Source: Reyranella massiliensis 521
Lineage (GTDB): Bacteria > Pseudomonadota > Alphaproteobacteria > Reyranellales > Reyranellaceae
NCBI GenBank assembly: GCA_945862125.1
Contig: CAMAYC010000006.1
Coordinates: forward strand, 1-64,000
Direction of reading: 5' to 3'
Length of the DNA: 64,000 nt
Below, piece after piece: positions 55,363 to 64,000 of the stretch. Made by a program: the position numbers and the translations under genes. Under the pieces are notes generated by a model. The model made no database searches. It had not been told where the DNA came from and saw only the letters and a program-made list of their open reading frames with translations. The stretch's first letter is position 1, and each line of letters opens with the position of its first letter.

Positions 55363-56862
55363 TTGAGCGCCCAGCTTTCGCGCGACGGCTGGAAGACCCG
55401 AGTCGGCGCCATCGCCTACCGCAACCAGGCCTTCATCGGCGGCAAGTTCGCACCCTCCGTCTCGGGCAAGACCTTCGACTGCATCAACCCGGCGACCGGC
55501 CAGGTCCTGACCTAGGTCGCGGCCTGCGATACCGCTGACGTCGACGCCGCCGTAAAGGCCGCGCGCGCCGCCTTCGACAAGGGCACCTGGGCCAACATGG
55601 CGCCGGCCCAGCGCAAGCGCATCATGCTGAAGCTCGCCGAGCTGATGATGAAGAACCGCGAGGAGCTGGCCCTGCTCGAGACGCTCGACATGGGCAAGCC
55701 CATTGCCTTCTCGACCACGGTCGACGTCCCGGGCTCGGCCAACACGGTGCAGTGGTTCGCCGAGGCCATCGACAAGATCTATGACGAGGTGGCGCCGACC
55801 CCCGGCAACGTGATCGCCATGATCACCCGCGAGGCCGCAGGCGTGGTGGCCTGCGTCGTGCCCTGGAACTTCCCGCTGCTGATGGCCTGCTGGAAGATCT
55901 CGCCGGCGCTCGCCGCCGGCAACTCGGTCATCCTGAAGCCCGCCGAGCAGTCGCCGCTCACCGCCATCCGCCTAGCCGAGCTCGCGGCCGAGGCCGGCAT
56001 CCCCGAGGGCGTGTTCAACGTCCTGCCGGGCTTCGGCGAAACCGCGGGCCAGGCACTCGGCCGTCACATGGACGTAGACGTGCTGGCCTTCACCGGCTCG
56101 ACCGAGGTCGGCAAGTACTTCCTCAAGTACTCCGGCGACTCCAACATGAAGCAGGTCTGGCTTGAGTGCGGCGGCAAGTCGCCCAACATCGTGCTGGCCG
56201 ACGCGCCCAACCTCGACATCGCCGCCCGTCGCACCGCCTTCGGCATCTGGTTCAACCAGGGCGAGGTCTGCACCGCGGGCTCCCGCCTGATCGTCGAGGA
56301 CAAGATCAAGGACGAGTTCCTCGCCAAGGTGATGGCGATCGGCCAGAAGATGATGCCGGGCGACCCGCTCGACCCCAAGACACAGATGGGCGCCATGGTC
56401 GACGAGACCCAGACCAAGCGGGTCATGGGCTATATCGACGCCGGCCAGAAGGAAGGCGCCAGACTCGCCATGGGCGGCAAGCAAGTCCATATCGACAATG
56501 CCGGCAGCTTCATCGAGCCCACCGTGTTCGACGGCGTGGACAACAAGATGAAGATCGCCCAGGAGGAGATCTTCGGGCCAGTGCTGTCGGTCATCTCGGT
56601 CAAGGACGCCGAGCAGGCGCTGACCATGGCCAACGACACGATCTACGGCCTCGCCTCCGCGATCTTCACCTCGGACATCAACAAGGCCTTCAAGTTCGCC
56701 AAGGGCCTGCGCACCGGCTCGGTGTGGGTCAACACCTACGACGGCGGCGACATCACCACGCCATTCGGCGGCTACAAGCAGTCAGGCAACGGCCGGGACA
56801 AGTCGCTGCACGCTTTCGACAAGTTCACCCAGATCAAGACGACCTGGATCCAGCTCGGCTGA
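55363..56862 (+). pseudogene. Aldehyde dehydrogenase with an in-frame amber codon
   Basis: An ALDH-superfamily gene, 500 codons in a single frame from TTG 55363 (GGAGGA 6 nt upstream) to the stop at 56862. Codon 51 (55513-55515) is TAG, in GQVLT(stop)VAACDTADVDAAV, where relatives have Glu, Gln or Lys; one base change is enough. Downstream the catalytic E268 (LECGGKSPN) and C303 (GEVCTAGSR), and the glycine motif FTGSTEVGK, are intact. Internal ATG 55597 could only give a truncated protein missing part of the NAD domain. A recent mutation, a sequencing error, or readthrough are the options. Confidence 0.87.
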
Positions 56863-56885
56863 TCCAGGCTCTCTTCCCAGACGAG

Positions 56886-56913
56886 AACGGGGCGGCCGCG
56901 AGGCCGTCCCGTT
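56886..56913 (+). terminator. Rho-independent terminator after the aldehyde dehydrogenase
   Basis: A 12-bp stem (56886-56897 with 56902-56913, one G-T pair) closed by a GCGA tetraloop (GNRA type) and followed by a short T run. It lies 23 bp after the stop and serves the plus strand; the next gene is convergent. Confidence 0.8.
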
Positions 56914-56930
56914 TCCATTCGGGCTTCAAT

Positions 56931-57488
56931 TTAGATACGCCCCTCAAACGCGAGAATCTCCTCCGACGAAGTCACCGCCGCATACTCGCCCTGGAGCAGT
57001 GCCAGGGTGAGCTGGTGCACGTCCTCGGCCGGCCACAGCCGCCCGGTCAGGTCTCGCTTGTCGCACGACCAGCAGGCATCGGCCGGCAGGCGGATCGAGA
57101 AACCGAGATTTGCCCCTACCCGCACGGTTGCCTCGACCGAGTTGGCCAGCAGTACGCCGCAGATCACCAGCTTCGGGCGGCCCATCGCTTTAAGACGCTG
57201 AGTCAGGTCCGTCCCGATGAAGGCACTGTGCACCTTCTTGGCTACGACGACCTCGCCGGGAAGCGGCGCGGTGAGCGGCAGGAAGTCGTTGCCCTCCTGC
57301 CCCGGCCTGAACGGCGACTCCGGCCTGGTGCCGTCGTGCTTTACATGGATGACCGGGCCGCCCCGCGCGCGCCAGGCCGCCAGCAGCCGGGCGATATTCC
57401 GTTCCGCGTCGGGATTGTTGCGGGGTCCCCATTTGGGATGCTCCATCGCCTTCTGCTGGTCGATGAGAATCAAAACGTCGTCAGCCAT
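56931..57488 (-). CDS. Isochorismatase-like protein lacking the catalytic cysteine
   Basis: A 185-residue protein with the isochorismatase fold: LILIDQQKAM with D10, a lysine pair K84-K85, and the core segment VICGVLLANSVEATVRVG. In cysteine-hydrolase members the residue at S117 is Cys (as C115 in the homolog at 37525-38097), so here it is Ser. It could work like the non-cysteine isochorismatases, or be a non-hydrolytic member. A GAGG ribosome site supports ATG 57488. It is divergent from the flavin-dependent oxidoreductase. Confidence 0.82.
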   Translation of the reverse strand: MADDVLILIDQQKAMEHPKWGPRNNPDAERNIARLLAAWRARGGPVIHVKHDGTRPESPFRPGQEGNDFLPLTAPLPGEVVVAKKVHSAFIGTDLTQRLKAMGRPKLVICGVLLANSVEATVRVGANLGFSIRLPADACWSCDKRDLTGRLWPAEDVHQLTLALLQGEYAAVTSSEEILAFEGRI

Positions 57489-57564
57489 GCATCCTCGCAT
57501 CTTGCGCCGCCCCCGGGATGGTAGTCGACTTCCTCCAACAAACACAAAAACCCAGGAGGAAACG

Positions 57565-58671
57565 ATGCAGTTCGGATATTTCACGATGCCGTCTCATCCG
57601 CCCGAGCGCTCCCTCAAGGACGGGCACGAATGGGACCTGCAAGTCATCCGCTGGCTCGACGAGCTGGGCTTCACCGAGGCCTGGATCGGCGAGCATCACA
57701 CCGCGCCGTGGGAGCCGCACCCCTCGCCTGACCTGCTGGTGGCGCAGGCGCTGATGCAGACCAAGAACATCCGCCTCGGGCCCGGCGGCTTCCTGCTGCC
57801 CTACCATCACCCGGCCGAACTCGCGAACCGCGTGGCCATGCTCGATCACATCTCGGGCGGACGGCTCAACTTCGGCGTCGCAGCCTCGGGCCTGCCCAGC
57901 GACTGGGCGATGTTCAATGTCGACGGCATGTCGGGCCAGAACCGCGACATGACCCGCGAAGCGCTCGACATCATCCTGAAGCTGTGGAGTTCGACCGAGC
58001 CGTTCGATTACAAGGGCAAGTTCTGGCACGTCACCAAGCCCGACACGATGTTCGGGTTCCTGAAGCCGCACATCAAGCCGCTGCAAAGCCCTCACCCACC
58101 GATCGGTGTCGCCGGCCTCTCCAAGGGCTCCGACACGCTGAAGCTCGCGGGCGAGAAGGGCTACCTGCCGATGAGCCTCAACCTCAACCCGGCCTACGTG
58201 CGCAGCCATTGGGAATCGGTCGAGATCGGCGCGGCGAAATCCGGCCGCACGCCCGACCGCGGCCAATGGCGCATGGTGCGCGAGGTCTTCGTCGCTGACA
58301 CCGACGAGGAGGCGATGAAGCTCTCGGTCGGCTCGCACATGGGCCGCATGATGCGGGAGTACTTCCTGCCGCTCCTCGCCCAGTTCGGCTTCCTCGAATA
58401 CCTCAAGGTCGACCCGAACGTCGCCGATTCCGACGTGACGCCGGAATACTGCGCCAGGCACAACTGGATCGTGGGCTCGCCGAAAACCGTCATCGAGAAG
58501 ATCGAGAAGATCTACGACGAGGTCGGCGGCTTCGGGCAGCTCCTGGTGTTCGGCTTCGACTATGTCGAAAACCCCAGGGCGTGGCGGCACTCGCTGGAAT
58601 TGCTCTCCAGGGAAGTGATGCCCAAGGTGCAGCACCTCAAACCCAAGGCGGAGAAGCTGGCGGCAGAGTAA
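57565..58671 (+). CDS. LLM-class flavin-dependent oxidoreductase (luciferase-like)
   Basis: A 368-residue TIM-barrel monooxygenase. The start MQFGYFTMPSHPPERSLKDG, LGFTEAWIGEHHTAPWEPHP, GPGGFLLPYHHPAELANR and the late GSPKTVIEKIEKIYDEVG are typical of bacterial luciferase-type FMN enzymes. They oxidise alkanes, aldehydes or other substrates with reduced flavin; this substrate is unknown. AGGAGGA lies 6 nt before ATG. Confidence 0.92.
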   Translation: MQFGYFTMPSHPPERSLKDGHEWDLQVIRWLDELGFTEAWIGEHHTAPWEPHPSPDLLVAQALMQTKNIRLGPGGFLLPYHHPAELANRVAMLDHISGGRLNFGVAASGLPSDWAMFNVDGMSGQNRDMTREALDIILKLWSSTEPFDYKGKFWHVTKPDTMFGFLKPHIKPLQSPHPPIGVAGLSKGSDTLKLAGEKGYLPMSLNLNPAYVRSHWESVEIGAAKSGRTPDRGQWRMVREVFVADTDEEAMKLSVGSHMGRMMREYFLPLLAQFGFLEYLKVDPNVADSDVTPEYCARHNWIVGSPKTVIEKIEKIYDEVGGFGQLLVFGFDYVENPRAWRHSLELLSREVMPKVQHLKPKAEKLAAE

Positions 58672-58677
58672 CCGCCC

Positions 58678-59916
58678 CTATGCCGGGCCGGCGTGGCGCC
58701 TCGACAGCCACGCCGCCGCGGCGAAGCCGATGGCGGCGACCAGCATGATTCCGGCCAGTCCCCACAGCACAGCGGTGTAGCCACCGAAGGCACCCCAGGC
58801 GAGCGAGGCCACGATCGGACCGACGGCACGCATGATGTTGGTGGGCATGGTGAGCGCGCCCGAGACCACGCCATAGCCCTCGGGTCCGATGAATTCCGGT
58901 ACCGCCATGCCGCGCAGGATCGTGATCAGCCCGTTGGCGACGCCGTAGATGATGGCGAACAGGATCAGGCCGTAGACGTCGCTGACGCCCAGCGCCAGCA
59001 TCGTCATCGCCACCGGAAAGGCGAAGTAGATCCCCGCGCCGAGCTGGATGGTGGTGATGTGCTTCTGCCCGACCATCAGCAGGACACGGCCCACGACCTG
59101 CATCGGGCCGATCAGCGCGATGATGGCCATCACCACCGCAATCGGCACGCCGCGGTCGTCGAGCAGCGGGATCAGGTGGAAGCTCATGGCGGAGAAGGCA
59201 AGTCCGTAGCCGGCGAAGGCCACGACGAGGCCCCAAAAGGCGGGCATGCGGACCGCCGCGGCCAGCGGGCTCTTCCTCTTGGCGCCGTCGACGGGCAGAA
59301 TCGGCACGGCGATGGCGATCGCCTCGTCCTTCGGTCCCGGCACGAACAGCCAATGCATGAGCGCGACGCCCAGGATGATCGCGGCCATCACATCGAGCGT
59401 CGGCCGCCACCCGATGCGCTCGATCAGTAGTTGAGCGAACGGAATGCCGAAGGTGCTGGCGAGGCCGCCGAGGAAGGTCATCAGCAGGATGGCCTGCTTG
59501 TAGCGTGGCCCGTAGACCCGGGTGATCACGGCGAAAGCGGGTTCGTAGAGGATGACGGCCTGGCAGGCACCGAGCCCGATCCACATCAGGTAGAAGACCG
59601 GCAGCGAGTCGACACGCGACCAGACTATCAGCAGGGCGGCGGCGAACACCGATCCGCCCGTCATCAGCAGGCGACCGTGGCCTCGGTCGATCCAGGCGCC
59701 GACCGGGATCGAGCACAGACCGGCCACCAGCAGTCCAGCCGACAGCGCCCCGAACATGCCGCTGCGCGACCAGCCGAGTTCCTGCGTCATCGGCACGACA
59801 AACAGCGGAAAGGTGTAGTAGACGAGGCCCCAGGAGATGAGCTGGCCGATCGAGAGCATCCAGAGAATGGTCGCCGGGCGCTTTCGCCACGGTCCGCCTG
59901 CTCTGCTCTTCGCCAT
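58678..59916 (-). CDS. MFS transporter
   Basis: A 412-residue protein with 12 membrane segments. The second-loop motif is GAWIDRGHGRLLMTGGS and the end is a basic ARRHAGPA tail. The overall look resembles monocarboxylate- or oxalate-type MFS carriers, but the substrate is not inferable. GAGGG precedes the ATG. Convergent with the flavin oxidoreductase. Confidence 0.9.
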   Translation of the reverse strand: MAKSRAGGPWRKRPATILWMLSIGQLISWGLVYYTFPLFVVPMTQELGWSRSGMFGALSAGLLVAGLCSIPVGAWIDRGHGRLLMTGGSVFAAALLIVWSRVDSLPVFYLMWIGLGACQAVILYEPAFAVITRVYGPRYKQAILLMTFLGGLASTFGIPFAQLLIERIGWRPTLDVMAAIILGVALMHWLFVPGPKDEAIAIAVPILPVDGAKRKSPLAAAVRMPAFWGLVVAFAGYGLAFSAMSFHLIPLLDDRGVPIAVVMAIIALIGPMQVVGRVLLMVGQKHITTIQLGAGIYFAFPVAMTMLALGVSDVYGLILFAIIYGVANGLITILRGMAVPEFIGPEGYGVVSGALTMPTNIMRAVGPIVASLAWGAFGGYTAVLWGLAGIMLVAAIGFAAAAWLSRRHAGPA

Positions 59917-59986
59917 AATGAAGCCGCCCTCGACACGCGCCTGCTAGAGTTAAGCCTACCGCCCCGCCCGCGCAGAGGATAGACGG

Positions 59987-61012
59987 ATGACCGAGACCAA
60001 GCGCATCAATCTCGCCTTGCAGGGCGGCGGCTCGCACGGCGCTTTCACCTGGGGCGTGCTCGACGCGCTGATCGAGGACGGAAGGCTGGAATTCGAGGCG
60101 GTGAGCGGCACCAGCGCCGGCGCCATGAATGCTGCCATCCTGCTGCAGGGTTGGGCGAACGGCGGCCCCGAGGGCGCGCGGACGGCGTTGCGCGCCTTCT
60201 GGACCGAACTCGGCTCGATGTCGGTCGCGAGCCCCATCCAGCGCACGCCGCTCGACCGCCTGCAGGGCAACTGGAACCTCGACGATTCGGCCGGAGCCCT
60301 GTGGGCCGACCTGATCCAGCGCACCCTCTCACCCTGGCAGCGCAATCCGCTGAAGTTCGACCCGCTGCGCGAGCTGCTGCGCCGGCACTTCGACGAAAAA
60401 TCGGTGCGCGCCTGCCATCAGGTCAAGGCCTTCATCGCCGCGACCAACGTGCGGACGGGCAAGGTCAGGATCTTCACCCGCGACGAGCTCTCGATCGACG
60501 CGCTGCTCGCCTCGGCCTGCCTGCCCAACGTTCACGACGCGGTGGTGATCGAGGGCGAGGCCTACTGGGACGGCGGCTTCCGCGGCAACCCGCCGATCTG
60601 GCCGTTCATCTACAACAGCGACAGCGCCGACGTGGTGATCGTCGAGGTCGACCCGCCGAGCCGCGAGGTCGTGCCGCGCTCCAACGCCGAGATCGCCGAC
60701 CGGCTGAACGAGATCACCTTCGGCGGCGCGCTGATGGCCGAGATGCGCGCCATCGCCTTCGTGCAGGAGCTGATCGACATGGGCGCCGTCACCGGCGAGT
60801 TCGGCACCCGCCTGAGGAAGCTGCTCATCCACTCCATCGCCGATCCGGCGGTGCTGTCGCCGTTGGGTGCCGTGAGCAAGTTCAATATCGAACAGGATTT
60901 CCTGGAATTCCTCTTCACGGCGGGACGGCAGGCCGCAACCCGATGGCTGACGTCGACGTTCGACAGGATCGGCGTGGAGAACAGCGTCGACATACGCACG
61001 CGTTTCCTGTGA
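59987..61012 (+). CDS. Patatin-like phospholipase
   Basis: A 341-residue hydrolase with the oxyanion stretch LQGGGSHGAF (residues 11-20), nucleophile S43 in SGTSAGAMNAA and the catalytic Asp D195 in YWDGGFRG. No signal peptide. The family cleaves acyl esters of membrane lipids. AGAGGA precedes the start. Confidence 0.93.
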   Translation: MTETKRINLALQGGGSHGAFTWGVLDALIEDGRLEFEAVSGTSAGAMNAAILLQGWANGGPEGARTALRAFWTELGSMSVASPIQRTPLDRLQGNWNLDDSAGALWADLIQRTLSPWQRNPLKFDPLRELLRRHFDEKSVRACHQVKAFIAATNVRTGKVRIFTRDELSIDALLASACLPNVHDAVVIEGEAYWDGGFRGNPPIWPFIYNSDSADVVIVEVDPPSREVVPRSNAEIADRLNEITFGGALMAEMRAIAFVQELIDMGAVTGEFGTRLRKLLIHSIADPAVLSPLGAVSKFNIEQDFLEFLFTAGRQAATRWLTSTFDRIGVENSVDIRTRFL

Positions 61013-61049
61013 GATCGCGGCCAACGGACAATCGGGAGGAGAGAAAACC

Positions 61050-62147
61050 ATGACGCCACGGCACTCGAGGCTCTCGGTACTGGCACTTTCGGCTGCGCTC
61101 ATTGTCAGCACGGCGATCGGCACCGCCCTCGCCTGCACGCGCACGCTCTATGTCGGCACCGACAACATGGTGATCACCGGGCGCAACATGGACTGGCAGG
61201 AGGACATGTTCTCCAATCTCTGGGTCTTCCCGGCCGGCCTGAAGCGTAATGGCGCGGCCGGTCCGAAGTCCCTCGAATGGACGTCGAAGCACGGCAGCGT
61301 CGTCGTCTCGGGCTACGAGATCGGCAGCACCGACGGCATGAACGAGAAGGGCCTAGTCGCCAATCTGCTCTACCTCGCTGAGTCGGAGTACCCCAAGGCC
61401 GACCCTGCCCGTCCCTACCTCTCGATCTCGACTTGGGTGCAGTACGTCCTCGACAATTTTGCGACGGTAACGGAGGCGGTGGCGGCGCTGCGGGCACAGC
61501 CCTTCAACATGCTCGCCCCTTCACTGCCCAACGGAGCGCCGACTGCCTTGCATCTGGCGATCTCCGATTCCTCCGGCGACTCCGCGATCTTCGAGTATGT
61601 CGGCGGCAAACTGGTGATCCACCACGGCAAGCAGTACACCGTGATGACCAACTCGCCGGTCTACGATCAGCAGCTCGCTCTCAACGACTACTGGAAGAGC
61701 ATCGGCGGCTTGACCTTCCTGCCCGGCACCAACCGGGCCGCCGACCGTTTCGCGCGCGCCTCGTTCCTGCTGGGTGCGATCCCGACGAAGGCAGACCCGA
61801 ACTACATCAAGAGTGTCCCGCAGCAATCCTTCGCCTATCAGGCGGTGGCGAGCGTCATGAGCGTACAGCGTGCCGTCAGCGTGCCGCTCGGCATCACGAC
61901 ACCGGACCAGCCCAACATCGCGTCGACCATCTGGCGCACCGTCTCGGACCAGAAGAACCTCGTCTATTATTTCGACTCGGCGACCCGGCCCAACACCTTC
62001 TGGGTGTCGTTCGACAAGCTTGACCTCAAGCCTGGCGCCCCGGTGAAGAAACTCACCATCCAGAACGGCGAGGTCTTCTCCGGCGAGACCGCGAGCCAAT
62101 TCAAGCCGGCCGAGCCCTTCAAGTTCCTCCCGGCCACCCCGAATTGA
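61050..62147 (+). CDS. Linear amide C-N hydrolase, choloylglycine/penicillin-V-acylase family
   Basis: A 365-residue Ntn hydrolase with signal peptide ending TALA, so that C29 (TALACTRTLYVG) becomes the N-terminal nucleophile after cleavage. The conserved RNMDW follows, then DGMNEKGLVANLLYL and NSPVYDQQ. Substrates of the family include bile acid amides, penicillin V and N-acyl homoserine lactones. GGAGGAG precedes the ATG. The start of the ROK kinase frame overlaps it. Confidence 0.91.
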   Translation: MTPRHSRLSVLALSAALIVSTAIGTALACTRTLYVGTDNMVITGRNMDWQEDMFSNLWVFPAGLKRNGAAGPKSLEWTSKHGSVVVSGYEIGSTDGMNEKGLVANLLYLAESEYPKADPARPYLSISTWVQYVLDNFATVTEAVAALRAQPFNMLAPSLPNGAPTALHLAISDSSGDSAIFEYVGGKLVIHHGKQYTVMTNSPVYDQQLALNDYWKSIGGLTFLPGTNRAADRFARASFLLGAIPTKADPNYIKSVPQQSFAYQAVASVMSVQRAVSVPLGITTPDQPNIASTIWRTVSDQKNLVYYFDSATRPNTFWVSFDKLDLKPGAPVKKLTIQNGEVFSGETASQFKPAEPFKFLPATPN

Positions 62148-62167
62148 GCCTCTCGCAAGCTGAGTGC

Positions 62168-63094
62168 ATGCGGATCGGCCCCATGCGAATTGGCATCGAC
62201 CTCGGCGGCACCAAGATCGAAGGCATCGTGCTCGGTGCCGATGGCGACGAGCGGGCGCGGCTGCGCGTGGCGACGCCGCAGGACGGCTATGCAGCGACGG
62301 TCGATGCGGTCGCGCGTCTCGTTCGTGATCTCGAGGCGCAGGTCGGCGCGCGCTGTCGCGTCGGCGTCGGCCATCCCGGCGCACTGTCGCCGGCGACCGG
62401 CCTGATCAAGAACGCCAACTCGACCCACCTGAACGGCCATCCACTCGACGTCGATCTCAAGCGCGCACTGGGACGCGACGAGGTACGTCTCTCCAACGAT
62501 GCCAACTGCCTCGCCGTGTCGGAGGCCTCCGATGGCGCCGCGGCCGGCTGCCAGATCGTGTTCGGCGTGATCCTGGGAACCGGCGTGGGCGGCGGCGTCG
62601 TAGTCGATGGCAAGCCGCTGACCGGCGCCCAGGCGATCGCCGGCGAATGGGGTCACAATGCGCTGCCTCTGCCCCGCGACGACGAACGGCCCGGACCGCG
62701 TTGCTACTGCGGCGCCATCGGCTGCATCGAAACCTGGCTGAGCGGCCCCGCGTTGCAAGGCCAGTTCGCCGCACGCACCGGCCGGACGCTGCGCGCCACC
62801 GACATCGCCGAGGCCGCGCTGGTGGGCGATGCCGAAGCTGCCGCCGAGATCGAACGCTATTGCGACCGGCTGGCGCGATCGCTGTCGATCGTCATCAACA
62901 TCCTCGACCCGCATGCCATCGTGCTGGGCGGCGGCCTGTCGCGCATCGCGCAGCTCTACAGGCGCGTGCCGGAACGATGGAAGGAATACGTGTTCTCCGA
63001 GCGCGACAGCATCGCGACCCGGCTGCTGCCGCCCAAGTACGGCGATTCGAGCGGCGTGCGCGGCGCCGCCTGGCTTTGGCCGGAGAGCGCCTAG
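62168..63094 (+). CDS. ROK family sugar kinase (fructokinase/Mak-like)
   Basis: A 308-residue kinase. The ATP site is GIDLGGTKIEG, the sugar site is NANSTHLNGHPL, and the ROK zinc motif is in CYCGAIGCIETWLSGPAL. GEWGHNALPLP fits fructokinase (Mak). Starts at ATG 62168 or 62183; neither ribosome site is strong. Its stop overlaps the convergent EipB-family gene by 3 bp. Confidence 0.9.
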   Translation: MRIGPMRIGIDLGGTKIEGIVLGADGDERARLRVATPQDGYAATVDAVARLVRDLEAQVGARCRVGVGHPGALSPATGLIKNANSTHLNGHPLDVDLKRALGRDEVRLSNDANCLAVSEASDGAAAGCQIVFGVILGTGVGGGVVVDGKPLTGAQAIAGEWGHNALPLPRDDERPGPRCYCGAIGCIETWLSGPALQGQFAARTGRTLRATDIAEAALVGDAEAAAEIERYCDRLARSLSIVINILDPHAIVLGGGLSRIAQLYRRVPERWKEYVFSERDSIATRLLPPKYGDSSGVRGAAWLWPESA

Positions 63095-63906
63095 TTACAG
63101 GTCGGCTTTGGCAGCGCCTCGAGACGGGTGATGCGGTATTCGATGCCGCCGTCGGACTCTTCATGGGTGCCGAAGAGTTCGATGCCATTGTCGAGGGTGA
63201 GGCTCGCCATCTCGAACGCGGGCTCACCCTGTCCCTTGCTTCCGGCGTCGAAGAAGCCCGCGCGGTAGTAAATCCGCGGGCGGCCGTCGACCAGGGCCTC
63301 CGCCCCCTCCGGTATCTTCACCTCGGCCAGGCGCTTCGGCACCTTGCCGATCAGGATGTTCACCGACTGCGGCGGCTTCACCTTGTCGCCGAAGAAGAAC
63401 AGGGCATCGAACCCGGTCTCGCCCGCCTTGGCCTGACGGATCGTGGCGCGCGCGATGGCGACGGGAAACAGCGTACCGGCCGGCAGTGCCACGGTCTGCC
63501 CCTCGGGGTCGGTGAACCTCGCCTGGCCGTTGCCGTCGTCGGCGATCAGCGCCTCCCCCTTGACCAGCGCCGTCTGCTTGCCGCTGGAGGTCGTGCGATG
63601 TTCGAAGACGAGCTTCCTGCCGTCACGACTCTCCGTCATCTGCGATTGCTGCTCGGACACGATCGAGCCTCGCGCACCGGCTGTTTCCAGCCGCAGGCGC
63701 TGATGGACGATGTAGCCGTCGCAGGTGAGCTTGAGTTCGAAGGCATAGGTGCCGGGCGCGTCGCCGCTCGGCTTTCCCTTGTCCATCGTGGTGACCGAAT
63801 AGACGGCGCGATGCGGTGCGAAATCCTGCGCCGTCGCAGGCGCGGCGGCGGCGATACCGAAGGCTGCGGCGAGAACCGCGGGCGTGGCATGGCGGAAATT
63901 CAACAT
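63091..63906 (-). CDS. EipB-family (DUF1849-like) envelope protein
   Basis: A 271-residue protein with a signal peptide ending at ATA and a beta-rich mature part. It begins DFAPHRAVYSVTTMDKG with LTCDGYIVHQRLRLETAGARG and ends YRITRLEALPKPTCN. The two cysteines C62 and C270 match the disulfide of EipB, a periplasmic protein that stabilises the envelope in Brucella and related bacteria. The assignment is by pattern; DUF3108 is another possibility. It overlaps the upstream partial gene by 7 bp. Confidence 0.75.
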   Translation of the reverse strand: MLNFRHATPAVLAAAFGIAAAAPATAQDFAPHRAVYSVTTMDKGKPSGDAPGTYAFELKLTCDGYIVHQRLRLETAGARGSIVSEQQSQMTESRDGRKLVFEHRTTSSGKQTALVKGEALIADDGNGQARFTDPEGQTVALPAGTLFPVAIARATIRQAKAGETGFDALFFFGDKVKPPQSVNILIGKVPKRLAEVKIPEGAEALVDGRPRIYYRAGFFDAGSKGQGEPAFEMASLTLDNGIELFGTHEESDGGIEYRITRLEALPKPTCN

Positions 63907-64000
63907 TTGGGCCTCGGCAGCGCTTGGAGTTGAACGAGACGAGCATCGACTGCGAAGTCACCGTAGTCGAGCAACATCGACCGGGCGATCCCGTTGCCCA
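63900..64000 (-). CDS. Partial EipB-family gene, C-terminal end only
   Basis: The last 32 codons of a gene entering from the right edge read GNGIARSMLLDYGDFAVDARL..., ending QALPRPKC and TGA. The end ALPRPKC and NGI aligns with the end of the next gene (ALPKPTC, NGI), so the two are likely tandem paralogs. DYGDF near the end is a pattern I associate with EipB. Too little is visible to say more. Confidence 0.6.
   Translation of the reverse strand, partial: GNGIARSMLLDYGDFAVDARLVQLQALPRPKC

Overview
The window is a high-GC chromosomal segment, almost certainly from an alphaproteobacterium. The evidence is the order of core genes (gatB, gatA, gatC, ruvX, pyrB, pyrC-like, plsY, dprA, topA, rnr, a DUF983 gene, a ctpA-like protease, rpmG), an EipB-type envelope protein, and many Bug-type solute receptors, glutathione transferases and dioxygenases, as in soil oligotrophs. 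Reyranella or a related lineage would fit, but that is an impression and not a measurement. No phage, IS element, CRISPR array or rRNA is visible. There is one tRNA gene.

Layout. (1) 1-4539: a type I restriction-modification operon on the minus strand, hsdM-hsdS-abi-hsdR. An abortive-infection-like gene sits inside it, and hsdR runs off the left edge. (2) 4936-6456: an alcohol dehydrogenase gene broken by one missing base, then a repeat-bearing gap, a terminator and tRNA-Ser(GCT), whose 3' end points toward the hsd block. (3) 6604-19398: accessory metabolism. This includes argE, a Bug receptor, decayed remnants of a two-component system, a DUF3574 lipoprotein, two GSTs, a beta-lactamase-fold hydrolase, a cyclase, a COG0523 metallochaperone with a secreted Cys-containing partner, a VOC protein, an AHL-lactonase-like enzyme and a beta-propeller-like protein. 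(4) 19402-29421: gatB, gatA, gatC and ruvX, with a D-aminoacylase and a Bug receptor inserted between gatA and gatB, and a large cNMP-gated-type antiporter and a hydrolase inserted between gatC and ruvX. (5) 29418-38097: a four-gene redox operon (2OG-Fe oxygenase, periplasmic amidohydrolase, YtkA-like protein, MauG/di-heme peroxidase) divergent from a PhyH dioxygenase; a cytochrome b561-YceI operon; and a citrate synthase divergent from a MerR-HTH/citrate-synthase fusion with a palindromic operator between them. (6) 38110-55259: pyrB with a degenerate dihydroorotase-like partner, plsY, an ABC-transporter/MFS insertion, dprA, topA, rnr, DUF983, S41 protease and rpmG. (7) 55363-64000: an aldehyde dehydrogenase with an in-frame amber codon, then mixed accessory genes ending in two tandem EipB-family genes.

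The overall picture is an ancestral backbone for translation, DNA and pyrimidine metabolism, opened at several junctions by cassettes for uptake and oxidation of organic acids, peptides and amides. The observations most worth following are the MerR-citrate synthase fusion with its operator, the MauG/YtkA/amidohydrolase/2OG-oxygenase operon, the Abi-like gene inside the hsd operon, and the peptide ABC operon that has an MFS gene between its two permeases and no ATPase gene.
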